From NCBI GenBank assembly GCA_002434005.1, contig DJJF01000033.1, positions 1 to 37,290 on the forward strand: a stretch of 37,290 nucleotides of DNA, written 5' to 3'. The notes under the pieces are model-generated. The model made no database searches, was not told the DNA's origin, and saw only the letters and a list, made by a program, of their open reading frames with translations. This stretch comes from Candidatus Saccharibacteria bacterium UBA6575. Its GTDB lineage: Bacteria; Patescibacteriota; Saccharimonadia; Saccharimonadales; Saccharimonadaceae. Made by a program: the position numbers and the translations under genes. Shown one piece after another: positions 21,587 to 30,441 of this stretch (position 1 is its first letter; every line of letters starts with the position of its first letter).

Positions 21587-23953
21587 TTATGGAGTGATCC
21601 CGACGGATCGGAGGAAGTCGGCTGGATCAACCGTTCCCTCCGGATCACCGTTCAGGCAATCCAGCGACGTACAGATGTTCAGATGCAGGTGCTCCCCGAG
21701 CGAGTTGCCGGTATCACCGACATTCCCGACGGAGTCACCCGCCTCTAGCTTCTGCCCGAGTGTCAACCCGAGTTCATACCTAGAGAGGTGGGCATACATG
21801 TACTTGTAAGTTGAGCCTGGCATCCCTTCGACAGGGATGTTCGTCTCGACCAACAGGTAGTTGCCCCATGCATCGTCGAACTGCGCGCGTAGAACTGTGC
21901 CGCGGTGCATTGCCACGAGCGGCGCTTCCACGCCGTTCGTTCCGTAGTCTGCACCGTTATGGAAATCATCTCCGTTCAGGTCGCGTGGCCCGTACGGACT
22001 GCTGATGTTGTAGGTGCCCTCGGCAAGCGGGAAGACCCACTCGCCTGAAGCCGTGGTTAATGACTCCAAGCGTAGTACAAGGGCTATGCCTTGCAGTCCC
22101 ACCTCTAGCCGCTTGGCTGCACCACCATTGTTGACGCCGATGTAACTGACGCCTGTGGCAGTACTTGCATTGGTGACAATTCCAACCTCACTCAACTGAC
22201 CGTTCTGATCCTTAAACACGATGTCACCGCGCTTCAGAGGCAGAGATCCATTTCGGACTCCTGGTACGTCGAGAAGTTCGGCAGTAATGCCGCTCTCCTC
22301 ATCGCCCGTATAGGAAGCTAGCTGAGTAAGATCGGCAGGTGCGGAGAACCCAGCTTCGCCAGCCGAGTAGTGAACCAGTTGGCCCGACGAGTCGAACTTC
22401 CTAGTCTCTACCGATGATCCGAACGAAACCTCTGCCCAAACTAATGGGTGATCAGAGGTAGCTCGATCGCGCGGCTCAACCTTGTACTGATGTACCTTGA
22501 CCGATTCCGTCCTGAACAGATGGTCAACCTGTCCGAGCTGGACGCCCTTGGCCGTCTCCGCTCGGCAACCTAGGCGATTCTGGACCGCGGGGTCTGGGTC
22601 AACATGACGGAACACGCCTGAAGCTGTCTGAACACAAGTGGTGATGTTCTCGTGCTTGCCCTGGAACGTCGTGTTGTTAACGTAGCGCAGGTTCTGGAAC
22701 GCGTTGTAGTCACCACCCTTGATCATCGGGTCGCCGGTTCGGGCTACCAGCTCCTCGTCATGGGTAGACTGAGCCAGCGCGTCCTGATAGCGCCAGTAGG
22801 CGTTCTCCTCAAACGCCGGGTCGTGGGTGCTGCTAAACCAGAACACCTTACCGATGTCGGGGTTATCTGGATCGATAACCTCGAATTTTGCGAGAGGGAT
22901 CTGCTTACGCGAACCCCCGAAGTAGTACGGCATCGGTGTTGTCCGACTGACCTGTTCAATCAGCCGGAGCTTTGAGGTGTTATAGGCAATCGAGTTGACA
23001 GAGGCGTTGTTACTACCTCCATAGGTCGGCTCCTTAGGGAACACGGCCCATTCGTCTTCGGTAACCCTGTCAGCACCGTTAGTAAGTCTCAAGAATTCTT
23101 GCCGTTGGACTGGCTCAAACTCCTGAAGCGCTACCACGTCGATCTGAGTATCACGGATGAGTTGCACGGATCGTCGCATGCGACCGATCCAGCCGTCGCC
23201 CGGCGTGTGACTCCGGCCGTGCACGTTGTACGTGCCGACTCGAAGCGTGCCAGGTCCGTTGGCTAGACCATTGACCTGAGCCTCTGCGACTTGAACCATC
23301 CGCTCGATCGGGTCGAGCGAGTCCGACTCCTCGCATTCGGCTGAGGTCTGCACAACATTTGCGTCACCCAAGATATGAGCAACGATGGCAATGGCCTCAT
23401 CTTCATGCGTTGCGTAGGCTGTCGGCGTTGCCGAAACCTGCACGGTCTGGGCGGCATCACCTCGCGGCATGCTCTCCCAGCCAGTGATATCGATCAGACC
23501 TGGCTGACCGCCGCGACCGCCGGTATAGAACATTCCGGCGGACTTTTTGGGGTTCAAGCGCACTCGGCGTGGTGCCCACTCCTTCCGCTGCTGGAATAGC
23601 CCTATACTGTCACGGTCCCCGTAAGGAATGTTGTATAGAACCGACTCCTGGATAGCGGTCATGATGGCCACTTCTGCCGCGCGGGTCGGAAGGCCGAGCG
23701 AGACAGCCACTTCGACGATTGTCGTCGCGTATTGCAACTGCTCAGCGCTGATCGGCTCGTTCTTGACAGTAAGGCCTGCACCCGACGGCGCTTGCGTCTC
23801 GACGGCAGCCTGGCCGGACAACGACTGTAAAATGCAAGGGTTCTCTTTGATAACCTCGTTGGCGAAGAGACCAAAGAGACCAGCGACCCAGCCGGCACCA
23901 GCGAGTATCATACTCACCAACGCCAGAACGAAAAGCTTCTTCAATCTCTTCAC
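21587..23953 (-). CDS. Three-domain secretion-associated hydrolase: lysozyme-like + EEP nuclease/phosphatase + M23 peptidase
   Basis: The protein has 788 residues. An N-terminal membrane helix (about 5-31) should place the rest outside. Domain 1 (about 68-205) has AIMTAIQESVLYNIPYGD and SIGLFQQR, the form common in actinobacterial T4SS-linked lysozyme-like proteins; E103 is the likely acid. Domain 2 (about 235-512) is an endonuclease/exonuclease/phosphatase fold with all usual catalytic positions: N243, E278, H377, D415, N417, D477, D501 and H502. A beta linker follows. Domain 3 (about 638-785) is an M23/LytM peptidase with H665, D669, H722, H755 and H757. It would open peptidoglycan and cut nucleic acid or a phospho-substrate. 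The GTG at 23953 touches GAGGAG, so the TTG at 23944 is an alternative start. It is the last gene of the T4SS-like operon. Confidence 0.88.
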   Translation of the reverse strand: MKRLKKLFVLALVSMILAGAGWVAGLFGLFANEVIKENPCILQSLSGQAAVETQAPSGAGLTVKNEPISAEQLQYATTIVEVAVSLGLPTRAAEVAIMTAIQESVLYNIPYGDRDSIGLFQQRKEWAPRRVRLNPKKSAGMFYTGGRGGQPGLIDITGWESMPRGDAAQTVQVSATPTAYATHEDEAIAIVAHILGDANVVQTSAECEESDSLDPIERMVQVAEAQVNGLANGPGTLRVGTYNVHGRSHTPGDGWIGRMRRSVQLIRDTQIDVVALQEFEPVQRQEFLRLTNGADRVTEDEWAVFPKEPTYGGSNNASVNSIAYNTSKLRLIEQVSRTTPMPYYFGGSRKQIPLAKFEVIDPDNPDIGKVFWFSSTHDPAFEENAYWRYQDALAQSTHDEELVARTGDPMIKGGDYNAFQNLRYVNNTTFQGKHENITTCVQTASGVFRHVDPDPAVQNRLGCRAETAKGVQLGQVDHLFRTESVKVHQYKVEPRDRATSDHPLVWAEVSFGSSVETRKFDSSGQLVHYSAGEAGFSAPADLTQLASYTGDEESGITAELLDVPGVRNGSLPLKRGDIVFKDQNGQLSEVGIVTNASTATGVSYIGVNNGGAAKRLEVGLQGIALVLRLESLTTASGEWVFPLAEGTYNISSPYGPRDLNGDDFHNGADYGTNGVEAPLVAMHRGTVLRAQFDDAWGNYLLVETNIPVEGMPGSTYKYMYAHLSRYELGLTLGQKLEAGDSVGNVGDTGNSLGEHLHLNICTSLDCLNGDPEGTVDPADFLRSVGITP

Positions 23954-23966
23954 CTCCTCGGCGAAG

Positions 23967-24521
23967 TCAGTATTGCTCTGTCAGGGAATCGATCTGCCAA
24001 TCTCTCTCAGACCCAACAAGGATCAGCTCGAGATCGGTTTCGATAATAGACGGGTTCACGCGGGTGCGGATCGTCCTGGTGATAGTCACGAGTACTTCGT
24101 CGTCGTGGCCGCCGTTAAATGACTTCACGGCGGCCACGACGGAGCCTCCCGCTCGGATGAGTTGCTGATCTTGAGGATTTTCGAGCGGACGCACGTAGTC
24201 CTCTAGGAAAGCTTCAGTCACAAGTGGCTCAAGCAGAGCCCGGTAGCGGGCAGTGCGTTCGTCGACGTCACCATCATACAGTCGCTTATCACGACTGTAG
24301 TAGATAGAGACGAACTCTCGCACTGCCCGCTTCTTGGCCTGTTTCACTTCAGCGAGACCTTCAGGATCACCTGAAGCAACGACCGTCTCAGAGCTTGTGG
24401 GTTCATTCGAAGGCTCACTCGACGACTTCTCGGGTGAGGCTGGCCTGCCGCCGACAAACTGTGCAACGACGATCCAGACCACGCCGGCTGATACCGCCGC
24501 AATCACGAAGAAGCGTCTCAC
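23967..24521 (-). CDS. VirB8/TcpC-like T4SS membrane-anchored protein
   Basis: The protein has 184 residues from a GTG start 4 bases after the stop of the ATPase gene, with GAAAGGA as ribosome site. A single N-terminal helix (FFVIAAVSAGVVWIVVAQF) is followed by a Ser/Glu/Pro linker (about 28-50) and an NTF2-like domain (helices EVKQAKKRAVREFVSIYYS and YRALLEPLVTEAFLEDYV, then strands AVKSFNGGHDDEVLVTITRTI and DWQIDSL). This is the architecture of TcpC/VirB8 channel proteins in Gram-positive conjugation systems. It is probably the periplasm-facing scaffold of the channel. Assignment rests on topology and context, not on a diagnostic motif. Confidence 0.65.
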   Translation of the reverse strand: MRRFFVIAAVSAGVVWIVVAQFVGGRPASPEKSSSEPSNEPTSSETVVASGDPEGLAEVKQAKKRAVREFVSIYYSRDKRLYDGDVDERTARYRALLEPLVTEAFLEDYVRPLENPQDQQLIRAGGSVVAAVKSFNGGHDDEVLVTITRTIRTRVNPSIIETDLELILVGSERDWQIDSLTEQY

Positions 24522-24525
24522 GGTT

Positions 24526-25842
24526 TCACATCCTTTCGAGGTTTTTGCGCGTCGCCGCGTCGGTGTCGGACATCCTTCGGTACATCTCGGTCAGCTCGTA
24601 GTCGAAGACAAACGGCTGCTGAGACCCGATCTTCATCAGGAACTGGCCTGGCTTCAGACGGGGAATCATCTGCGCGATGTGAGGAGACACACCACAGTAC
24701 TCGATGATGTACGGAAGGTGCACCGTCTCGTGCTGGGCGATCGCCCAGGCTCCGACGTCGCGGAGCATGTTCTGCGCAATCAGGCCTTGCGGGCCCGAGA
24801 TAGCCAAGTAGTCACTGATGTGCTGAGAGATGAAGATGAGCAGTGAGCCCGTACCGCGAAGCTTCTTGGTACGGCCGCGCATCCCTAGGGCGAAAGCCAT
24901 CGAGTCCCAGGACTCGTAGCTCTCGTCATAAAGCTCGGCGTCGCAGAAGTAGTCGTTGTCTCCGTAGCGGATACCGGCGGTCTTGACTCTCCAAATGAAC
25001 GATTGGACTGGCGCGATTGCATCGGGATCGAGCTGGGTGTAGTCGAACGAAACGACTCGTCGAGTCATCGCGTCTGCTAGCGAACCATGGCCGCCCAGGA
25101 CTTCGCCTGTCTTACCGTTCATCAGGTTCGCCAGGCGGAAGAACAACTCGTTACCGATGTTAACGATATCTGCCTCGGAGAGACGCGGTATCACGCCTTC
25201 ATTGAGCAGAGCCAGCTCGTTAACGATCGTCGAGATCAGATTGATGTCGACCGTTGAGAAGAAGCTGTTGAGCGACTTCACGTGCGGCTTCTCTTTCTTG
25301 AACTCGTCGTGTAGGCCGACTCGCAGGATGTGCTCGGCGGCGGGGCTGAGCGCCGCGCCGTCGTCCTGCATCAGCTCGCTGAGGTTGCGAAGATGGTCCT
25401 GCGGCCGCAGTGGCAACTTCTTGTCCAGGATGTTGATCCCGTCCTTGAAGTCCGCTGCTAGGTCGACAGTCCTTTCGCCAAATTCTGCCACGAAAGGATC
25501 CCACTCGGGGATGTTACCACTGCGCTTGGTGCTGTCAGCGGCGATACGTGCGCGCTGGCCACCTCGGACACTCATCATGAACGCATGTGTGAGCATGCGC
25601 ATGCCAAGCGTCGTCTTGCCCGACCCGAAGTCCCCGAGGAACATCAGGAGCGGTGCAGTCAGAAGCCTACGATCACGCATCATCACGTGGTCGAACAGAC
25701 GAGGAACACCGTGCAGGTCTCTTCCGAGTGCCCAGCCGGCTTCTCGTGGGTAGCGTCCAGCAACCCGAACGGAGTGCGTGTGAGCCAGCATGTCCATGTT
25801 TCCATGGAACTGCGGCCCTGATCGGTACGATCGGTTAGCCAT
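24526..25842 (-). CDS. VirB4-like T4SS ATPase (motor half)
   Basis: The protein has 438 residues from the ATG at 25842; a GTG three codons upstream lies on the ribosome site. Walker A is GDFGSGKT (70-77) in LLMFLGDFGSGKTTLGMRML. A Walker B-like strand with acidic residues reads DYFCDAELYDES, and the sensor strand LLIFISQHISDYLAISG matches the Ser/Thr-Gln motif of VirB4 and VirD4 ATPases. This is the C-terminal ATPase part of VirB4, encoded separately from the N-terminal part (the preceding gene), as known for SCO6880-type systems in Actinobacteria. It would power pilin handling or substrate transfer at the inner membrane. Confidence 0.75.
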   Translation of the reverse strand: MANRSYRSGPQFHGNMDMLAHTHSVRVAGRYPREAGWALGRDLHGVPRLFDHVMMRDRRLLTAPLLMFLGDFGSGKTTLGMRMLTHAFMMSVRGGQRARIAADSTKRSGNIPEWDPFVAEFGERTVDLAADFKDGINILDKKLPLRPQDHLRNLSELMQDDGAALSPAAEHILRVGLHDEFKKEKPHVKSLNSFFSTVDINLISTIVNELALLNEGVIPRLSEADIVNIGNELFFRLANLMNGKTGEVLGGHGSLADAMTRRVVSFDYTQLDPDAIAPVQSFIWRVKTAGIRYGDNDYFCDAELYDESYESWDSMAFALGMRGRTKKLRGTGSLLIFISQHISDYLAISGPQGLIAQNMLRDVGAWAIAQHETVHLPYIIEYCGVSPHIAQMIPRLKPGQFLMKIGSQQPFVFDYELTEMYRRMSDTDAATRKNLERM

Positions 25843-25950
25843 TTTGGCCACCTTTCCATAGTGTCTGGTTGTTAACGATCAAGAGGAATCAGCCTCTCAA
25901 ACATACGCTCTTTCTGAGTGAGCACACGGTTGAAAAGTTGAGTGAAGCGT

Positions 25951-25979
25951 CACCCGGGACCTTGCATGGGTCCCGGGTG
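25951..25979 (-). terminator. Strong hairpin between the two VirB4-part genes
   Basis: A perfect 11-pair stem (CACCCGGGACC with GGTCCCGGGTG) with a 7-base loop starts 18 bases after the stop of the VirB3/4-N gene. The minus strand shows no T-run behind it, so it may stabilise the upstream message or partly terminate rather than stop transcription. Confidence 0.55.
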
Positions 25980-25996
25980 ACGCGAAGTGGACGGAT

Positions 25997-27565
25997 CTAC
26001 TCATCGAAGAGGCACAGGTGAGCCAACAGCGGCGGCAGCTGTGTCACCTCTCCGAGTAGCTGCAAGCTGAGCGCGGAGTGGTTACTGAGAGCACCCATTG
26101 CCAGCTGCGTGTGCGACTGCGTCGTCTCGTACACGCCACCCTGGACCGAGAGCTGGATACGACCAGAGGTCGAACGGCTCTTACTTCGGAACAGGCTGGC
26201 ATGCGCCTCAATGGCCTCTTCTTCAGCCTCCCGATCTTCGAGGTGAAGCTCGCGTGAGGACTGTGAGTGGAGAAACCCTGACAGGGCGTCGCGGGTGCGA
26301 ACCCGCATACGAGTCTGCTTCAGGCCCTTCTTGTGAGGCGTCGTCTTGACGTAGTGCGAGTAGACGAAGGGGAACGGCTGCACGAACAGCTCATCGAGGA
26401 AGCCGGGCGCGAACTTGGCCTCCTCGAACTCCATCACCCCCACCGACGTGTGAAGCGTCTTGTTCACCTGGGCACAATCGTTAAAGATCCCGATATGCCC
26501 CGGGAAGGGTCCACGCCTGAGCGTCAACGCATCCTCGAGCTTCTCCAGCTTGCCCTCCATGTCGAGCCCGATGTCCTCCCGCTGTTGCTTGTAGAAGGGA
26601 ACCAGGTCCTCGGAGTTGAAGAGAAGGTAACAGACTTCGTTCAGCTCAAACAGGCTCGGCAAGCGTAGCCCCGTGAGGGCACCTGTCAAGTTGTTCCTGA
26701 TCGTCTGAACGACACCCATCAGCTCGGTTGAGGTCACCTGTTCGAGCGTGAGCTCGTCCAGGGCCGTCCGCCGCCACTGCTTGGGGAACACCATTCTGAT
26801 GGCGACCCCGCACACGAACCTATTACCGTTCCCGTACGTGTTGCCGCCGTCTTCCATGGCGTTCTGCACCAGCTTCTCTTCGACAGAGCCCGGTTCGTAG
26901 GACAGGAAGTCCTCGTGCCACCGAGACTCGTTGTACGTGATGGCCTCAGTACTGTCGGCATCCCTCGCGATGACGAACATCGACAGCTCGATCGTCTGCA
27001 GCGTAGTGTTGACGCCCCTCTTGAGAGCCGACACGAGTGTCGTATCCCAGATGAAGCGCTGTGCCTCGCTGCTGTCGGTGAACTTGGGTCCGCCGTCGAA
27101 GATGAGAATCGCGACGACGTGGTCTTCGCCGCCGCCCTTGTCCCGTAGGAACGCGAATTGCTCGCGAGAACCCTCGGGTCGGACGGAAATCAACTTGACC
27201 GGGAACGCAGACTTCTTCCTTTCGGGAGGCTCTACGAACTTGGCACTCTCGTACATCAGGAGCGTGTCCTGAAGGTCGAATGAGTATTCGACGTTGCCAC
27301 GCTTGCGCAGGCGGCGTCGTTCGATCGAGCCGAAGATGGCTTCGATACCTGAGTATCGAAACCCCTTCTTACGACCGTACTCGGGCGCGTAGAGAAACAG
27401 CATCACGGTGACGATCGGAAGTGCTCCGAGCCACCTCGCCTGAGAATAGGCGAGGAGTGCGAGAATGCCTCCGATCATCAGTACCGATTTTTGGTCACGC
27501 GATGGCTGGAACCACCCGCGACTCATCCTCCGCGAAACGGAGTTCGATTCAGAGAATACACTCAT
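25997..27565 (-). CDS. SCO6880-like T4SS protein (VirB3 plus VirB4 N-terminal domain)
   Basis: The protein has 522 residues. The N terminus has two close membrane helices (SVLMIGGILALLAYSQARWL and LPIVTVMLFLYAPEY, about 27-62), the VirB3/PrgI pattern, followed by GIEAIFGSIERRRLRKRG. The remainder is a soluble region like the N-terminal domain of VirB4 with no Walker motif. Such proteins are known from actinobacterial integrative elements, where the ATPase is encoded separately right behind, as here. The ATG at 27565 follows AGGAGT, and the stop of the preceding gene is 4 bases away. It probably couples the ATPase to the membrane channel. Assignment is from architecture and gene order. Confidence 0.65.
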   Translation of the reverse strand: MSVFSESNSVSRRMSRGWFQPSRDQKSVLMIGGILALLAYSQARWLGALPIVTVMLFLYAPEYGRKKGFRYSGIEAIFGSIERRRLRKRGNVEYSFDLQDTLLMYESAKFVEPPERKKSAFPVKLISVRPEGSREQFAFLRDKGGGEDHVVAILIFDGGPKFTDSSEAQRFIWDTTLVSALKRGVNTTLQTIELSMFVIARDADSTEAITYNESRWHEDFLSYEPGSVEEKLVQNAMEDGGNTYGNGNRFVCGVAIRMVFPKQWRRTALDELTLEQVTSTELMGVVQTIRNNLTGALTGLRLPSLFELNEVCYLLFNSEDLVPFYKQQREDIGLDMEGKLEKLEDALTLRRGPFPGHIGIFNDCAQVNKTLHTSVGVMEFEEAKFAPGFLDELFVQPFPFVYSHYVKTTPHKKGLKQTRMRVRTRDALSGFLHSQSSRELHLEDREAEEEAIEAHASLFRSKSRSTSGRIQLSVQGGVYETTQSHTQLAMGALSNHSALSLQLLGEVTQLPPLLAHLCLFDE

Positions 27566-27569
27566 GGTC

Positions 27570-28682
27570 TTACTCCTGTTCCTTGTAGGACGGACGATCC
27601 GGCTTGGGGGTTGGCTTTACGATGCGTGAACCCATCAGCAACGCTGCCGTCGCCAAGGGGTTCGTCTTACTCATGACCGAGGCTCCGATCATCATGCGGT
27701 CACTCATGGAGTTACGCATGTGGTCGCCGCGGCTGACGCTGGGATCACGCTCGTTCTGGGAACGGGCGTAAAGTGCGCCAGCCAATGCTCCAAGCCCTGC
27801 TGTGGACAGCTTGCCCGCCAGGCCGCCGCTCGACGCGTTGCCGGTCGTGCGGGCTGAGATGGCCGTGTTGAGCTGACGCGTCTCCATGACGCCGCTGACC
27901 TTCTGGCTGAAGCCGAACTTGAAGTATGCCCAAAAGATGGCCAAGGGGATGACGCTCGCGCAGAACACTGCGCTAACGACGTAGGATGAGCCGAAGCTTT
28001 CCTGACCCCCCATGTAGAAGAGCGAAAGCGCCAACACCATTCCTAGCGAACCGACAAGCATGGTCACGCCGATGCCAACGAAGATCACGAACAGGCCGTC
28101 ACCCATGAAGCCAAACCACCTGAGACCGAACAAAAGCACGATCACGAGCAGGCTCTGCGGCAATAGCTTGATCATTACCTCGCTTTCCACATTCAGAAGC
28201 GATCCGCCGATCCAGCCGAAAAGCCAGCTGAAAAAACCGAAGTCTCCCTTGAAGGAGAATTTGAACGCTTCATCGGCGGATTGACCGGTCACTAGTCCGA
28301 TGATCCCCCTGTGTGCGTCACCGACGACGCCCGCAAGCATCGAGGTTAGGTACGGCAGGGTAGCACCGAAGAAGTAAATGAGTGGAACGATCTTGACTGC
28401 ATCGAACACGCTCTCGTAGTTTCCGAGTTTGACGACGCGGATCAGCTGTAGCGCCACAGCCACGAAGCCAATCGCGAGTGCGAGTGCGAACATTCCATCG
28501 TAGCGCTCGAAAGTTGCGGAGTCCAGGTCGAGAACCGGGACATTGTCCTTGAGCTTGTTGAGCGCGTTGGCGACAGCTTCCTTGGCGTCATCACCGAAGA
28601 TCCGCCGCAGCGCGTTCAGGAACGCGTTGACGATGTCTTCCGCGCCCGGAATTCCGATCATTGGAACAAATACACGTTGCAT
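27570..28682 (-). CDS. VirB6/TrbL-like polytopic T4SS channel protein
   Basis: The protein has 370 residues: an N-terminal helical part (about 1-60), then about six to seven membrane helices (about 65-265; for example MFALALAIGFVAVALQLI, VPLIYFFGATLPYLTSML, LLVIVLLFGLRWFGFMG and LFVIFVGIGVTMLVGSLGMVLALSLF), and a Gly/Ala-rich soluble tail. This layout matches VirB6/TrbL proteins that form the inner-membrane channel. Ribosome site CGGAGG stands before the ATG. It lies between the VirB2-like and VirB3/4-like genes, the usual place. No family-wide motif can be seen, so the call depends on topology and context. Confidence 0.65.
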   Translation of the reverse strand: MQRVFVPMIGIPGAEDIVNAFLNALRRIFGDDAKEAVANALNKLKDNVPVLDLDSATFERYDGMFALALAIGFVAVALQLIRVVKLGNYESVFDAVKIVPLIYFFGATLPYLTSMLAGVVGDAHRGIIGLVTGQSADEAFKFSFKGDFGFFSWLFGWIGGSLLNVESEVMIKLLPQSLLVIVLLFGLRWFGFMGDGLFVIFVGIGVTMLVGSLGMVLALSLFYMGGQESFGSSYVVSAVFCASVIPLAIFWAYFKFGFSQKVSGVMETRQLNTAISARTTGNASSGGLAGKLSTAGLGALAGALYARSQNERDPSVSRGDHMRNSMSDRMMIGASVMSKTNPLATAALLMGSRIVKPTPKPDRPSYKEQE

Positions 28683-28708
28683 GTGAACCTCCGAGATGAG
28701 AAGTAGGG

Positions 28709-28739
28709 CCTCAGGGGCGGAGCATGTCCGCCCCTGAGG
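28709..28739 (-). terminator. Strong hairpin directly after the VirB2-like gene
   Basis: A perfect 13-pair stem (CCTCAGGGGCGGA with TCCGCCCCTGAGG) with a GCATG loop starts 6 bases after the stop codon. No T-run follows on the minus strand. A processing or stability hairpin that raises the amount of upstream pilin-like product is the likely role. Confidence 0.55.
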
Positions 28740-28745
28740 ATTGCG

Positions 28746-29066
28746 TCAGCCGGTTTTGATCGAAGTGATCATGGTGCCGAAGATGTCAGAGAAGGTGATC
28801 GCCACGAAGATAGCGAGCGCGCAGAAGAGCATTCCTTCTCCGATGTTGCGTGCCTTGTGGCGATCGGCGCCTGCCAGGCCCAGGAGCAGGACCGCTCCAC
28901 GGACGAGGGCACCGACCACCACGAGGGCGAGGAGGATGCCCAAGACCCACCGGATGATTGGGGCTGCGAAGGAAATCGCGCCCCAATCGGGGTCGTTGAG
29001 GTAATCCTTCGGTCCGTCAGCAGCCATGGGGTTGAGCATGATCAGGTATACGAAAAAGGTGTTCAC
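28746..29066 (-). CDS. VirB2-like small membrane protein (candidate T4SS pilin)
   Basis: The product has 106 residues from a GTG start at 29066, preceded by TGAGGAGA, which overlaps the stop of the MinD-like gene. Two long hydrophobic helices (about 38-62 and 75-98) are separated by a short basic loop (ADRHKARN), the VirB2/TrbC hairpin arrangement with the loop inside the cell. The first about 30 residues (VYLIMLNPMAADG) may be a cleaved leader. It is followed by a 13-pair hairpin. Identification as pilin rests on topology, size and place between ATPase and VirB6-like genes. Confidence 0.6.
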   Translation of the reverse strand: MNTFFVYLIMLNPMAADGPKDYLNDPDWGAISFAAPIIRWVLGILLALVVVGALVRGAVLLLGLAGADRHKARNIGEGMLFCALAIFVAITFSDIFGTMITSIKTG

Positions 29067-29076
29067 GACATTCTCC

Positions 29077-30441
29077 TCAGGAGTCAGAGTCGGCGTTACC
29101 GAGTTCACGGCGACGCTTGGGGTTGTGCGTGGGCAGCTTCGCGACCATCGGTTCACCGATGTCGAATCCGGTGTTGAAGCCGGCGATCTCGAAGTTTGCC
29201 ACCGCACCTTGCAGATAGCTGATCTGTGTGTCGAGCGAGATCGCGTCGAGGTCGAAGGGCAGCAGCTTGCCACCCGCGTCCTTGCGCGAAAAACTCGGCT
29301 CATTCGGGACACTCACACCTGTGCCGCCCCATGTTGGGACGTCGGCGGTTGTGGCGTCTTGAGTCTTCGGTCGCATGAAGTCCGAGAAGTCGATGGGGTA
29401 GCTGTTGGGCACCTTGTTCGCGACGGCGATGGAGTGCTCCACCTTGTCGCGCGTCGGTACGAACAGTCCCGTCGCATGCTTGTTCTCGAACTCCTTGTAG
29501 AGCTCTTCTTCGATCTCCTCGGGAATGCCGAAGTCAGTGTTGTACCCAGACACGGTGCGCGTCAGGGTCTCGTGGGTGACCATGTTGTCCATGAGGAAGG
29601 CGAAGTTGATCACGTGGCCCAGGCGTGCCGCCTGAAGCGCGATGCTTCTGCGGCTGATGTTGTCGTTGCCCAGATCGAGGATCAGCACCGTGACATTCGG
29701 TAGCGTCACATCGATCATGTGCATGAACTCCTTGACCTTGGAGGCGTCATCGGCGTCGGCAGCACTCTTGCTGTCCTCCACGATGACACCGAGGCCGTTC
29801 TTCGTCCGAGGCACCACGCTCTCGAGTGCCCGGTAGGCACCGTACTGCTTGATGTCGCGCATGTAGTCGTCCACGGTGATGAGATTGCCTTGCACGCCTG
29901 CCATCAGACCTGCAGTTGCCGTCGCCGTGTTGGCGGTCGACGGAATCAGCAGGGGATTCTTGCGGGTGTACTCAGCGATCGTCTCACCGATGCCGATTGC
30001 GTACGTGGACTTGCCAGCACTCTTGATGTTGCTGACCACGATGATGGGTTGGATACCCAGGTTCGACAGGAAGCGAAGTCGCTCGATCAGACGTGCCTTG
30101 AGCGCCAGCTTCATGCTGTGGTCGATGTCGAGAGCCTCGGCGTGAGCCTGATTGACCAGGTTGGTCATGAAGACTGCGTGATCAGCGAGACCTTCGGCGT
30201 GCTTGGCATCCAGGATCTTGAGATCCTTTCTGCTTCGCGTCGTCGTGCGGTACTTGTCGCCGAACGTGGGACTGAGCGAGTACATGTACTTGCGCCAGCC
30301 TGAAAGCGGTACGAACAACGGTACCGGGGCCACTTCCCCTGTGGGGGTAGGGCGACCCGGCATCGCGCCGGACTGCTGAGCAGACGAGAAGTCCGGAGCC
30401 TTGGCGGCACCGGTTCCCGAGTTACTTTGTGTGTCGTTCAC
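29077..30441 (-). CDS. MinD/ParA-like ATPase of the secretion operon
   Basis: The protein has 454 residues from a GTG start at 30441 with GAGGAGAG as ribosome site; the frame is open upstream but without a better start. After a disordered N terminus (Ser/Gly/Pro-rich, about 1-45) and a helical part, a P-loop of the deviant type appears: IIVVSNIKSAGKSTYA (K140 to T146, with the signature Lys before the loop). The strands VIVEDSK and VLILDLGND follow the SIMIBI order. No relaxase or primase feature is visible. Such ATPases accompany T4SS and partition loci and may position the apparatus. First gene of the operon, with a leader of about 225 bases. Confidence 0.7.
   Translation of the reverse strand: MNDTQSNSGTGAAKAPDFSSAQQSGAMPGRPTPTGEVAPVPLFVPLSGWRKYMYSLSPTFGDKYRTTTRSRKDLKILDAKHAEGLADHAVFMTNLVNQAHAEALDIDHSMKLALKARLIERLRFLSNLGIQPIIVVSNIKSAGKSTYAIGIGETIAEYTRKNPLLIPSTANTATATAGLMAGVQGNLITVDDYMRDIKQYGAYRALESVVPRTKNGLGVIVEDSKSAADADDASKVKEFMHMIDVTLPNVTVLILDLGNDNISRRSIALQAARLGHVINFAFLMDNMVTHETLTRTVSGYNTDFGIPEEIEEELYKEFENKHATGLFVPTRDKVEHSIAVANKVPNSYPIDFSDFMRPKTQDATTADVPTWGGTGVSVPNEPSFSRKDAGGKLLPFDLDAISLDTQISYLQGAVANFEIAGFNTGFDIGEPMVAKLPTHNPKRRRELGNADSDS

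Noticed and set aside
23628..24846. Plus-strand ORFs of 164 and 170 codons
   Set aside because: Opposite the hydrolase, VirB8-like and ATPase genes, which have clear motifs.
25157..25753. 198-codon plus-strand ORF
   Set aside because: Lies entirely opposite the VirB4-like ATPase. Low-complexity Ser/Arg-rich product, a shadow of GC-rich codons.
29067..29312. N-terminal extension of the VirB2-like protein
   Set aside because: The extension is Arg/Ser-rich and antisense-like in composition, overlaps the MinD-like gene, and a good ribosome site precedes the GTG at 29066.
29026..30303. Plus-strand ORFs of 225 and 194 codons
   Set aside because: Antisense to the MinD-like gene, no ribosome site, and no family resemblance.
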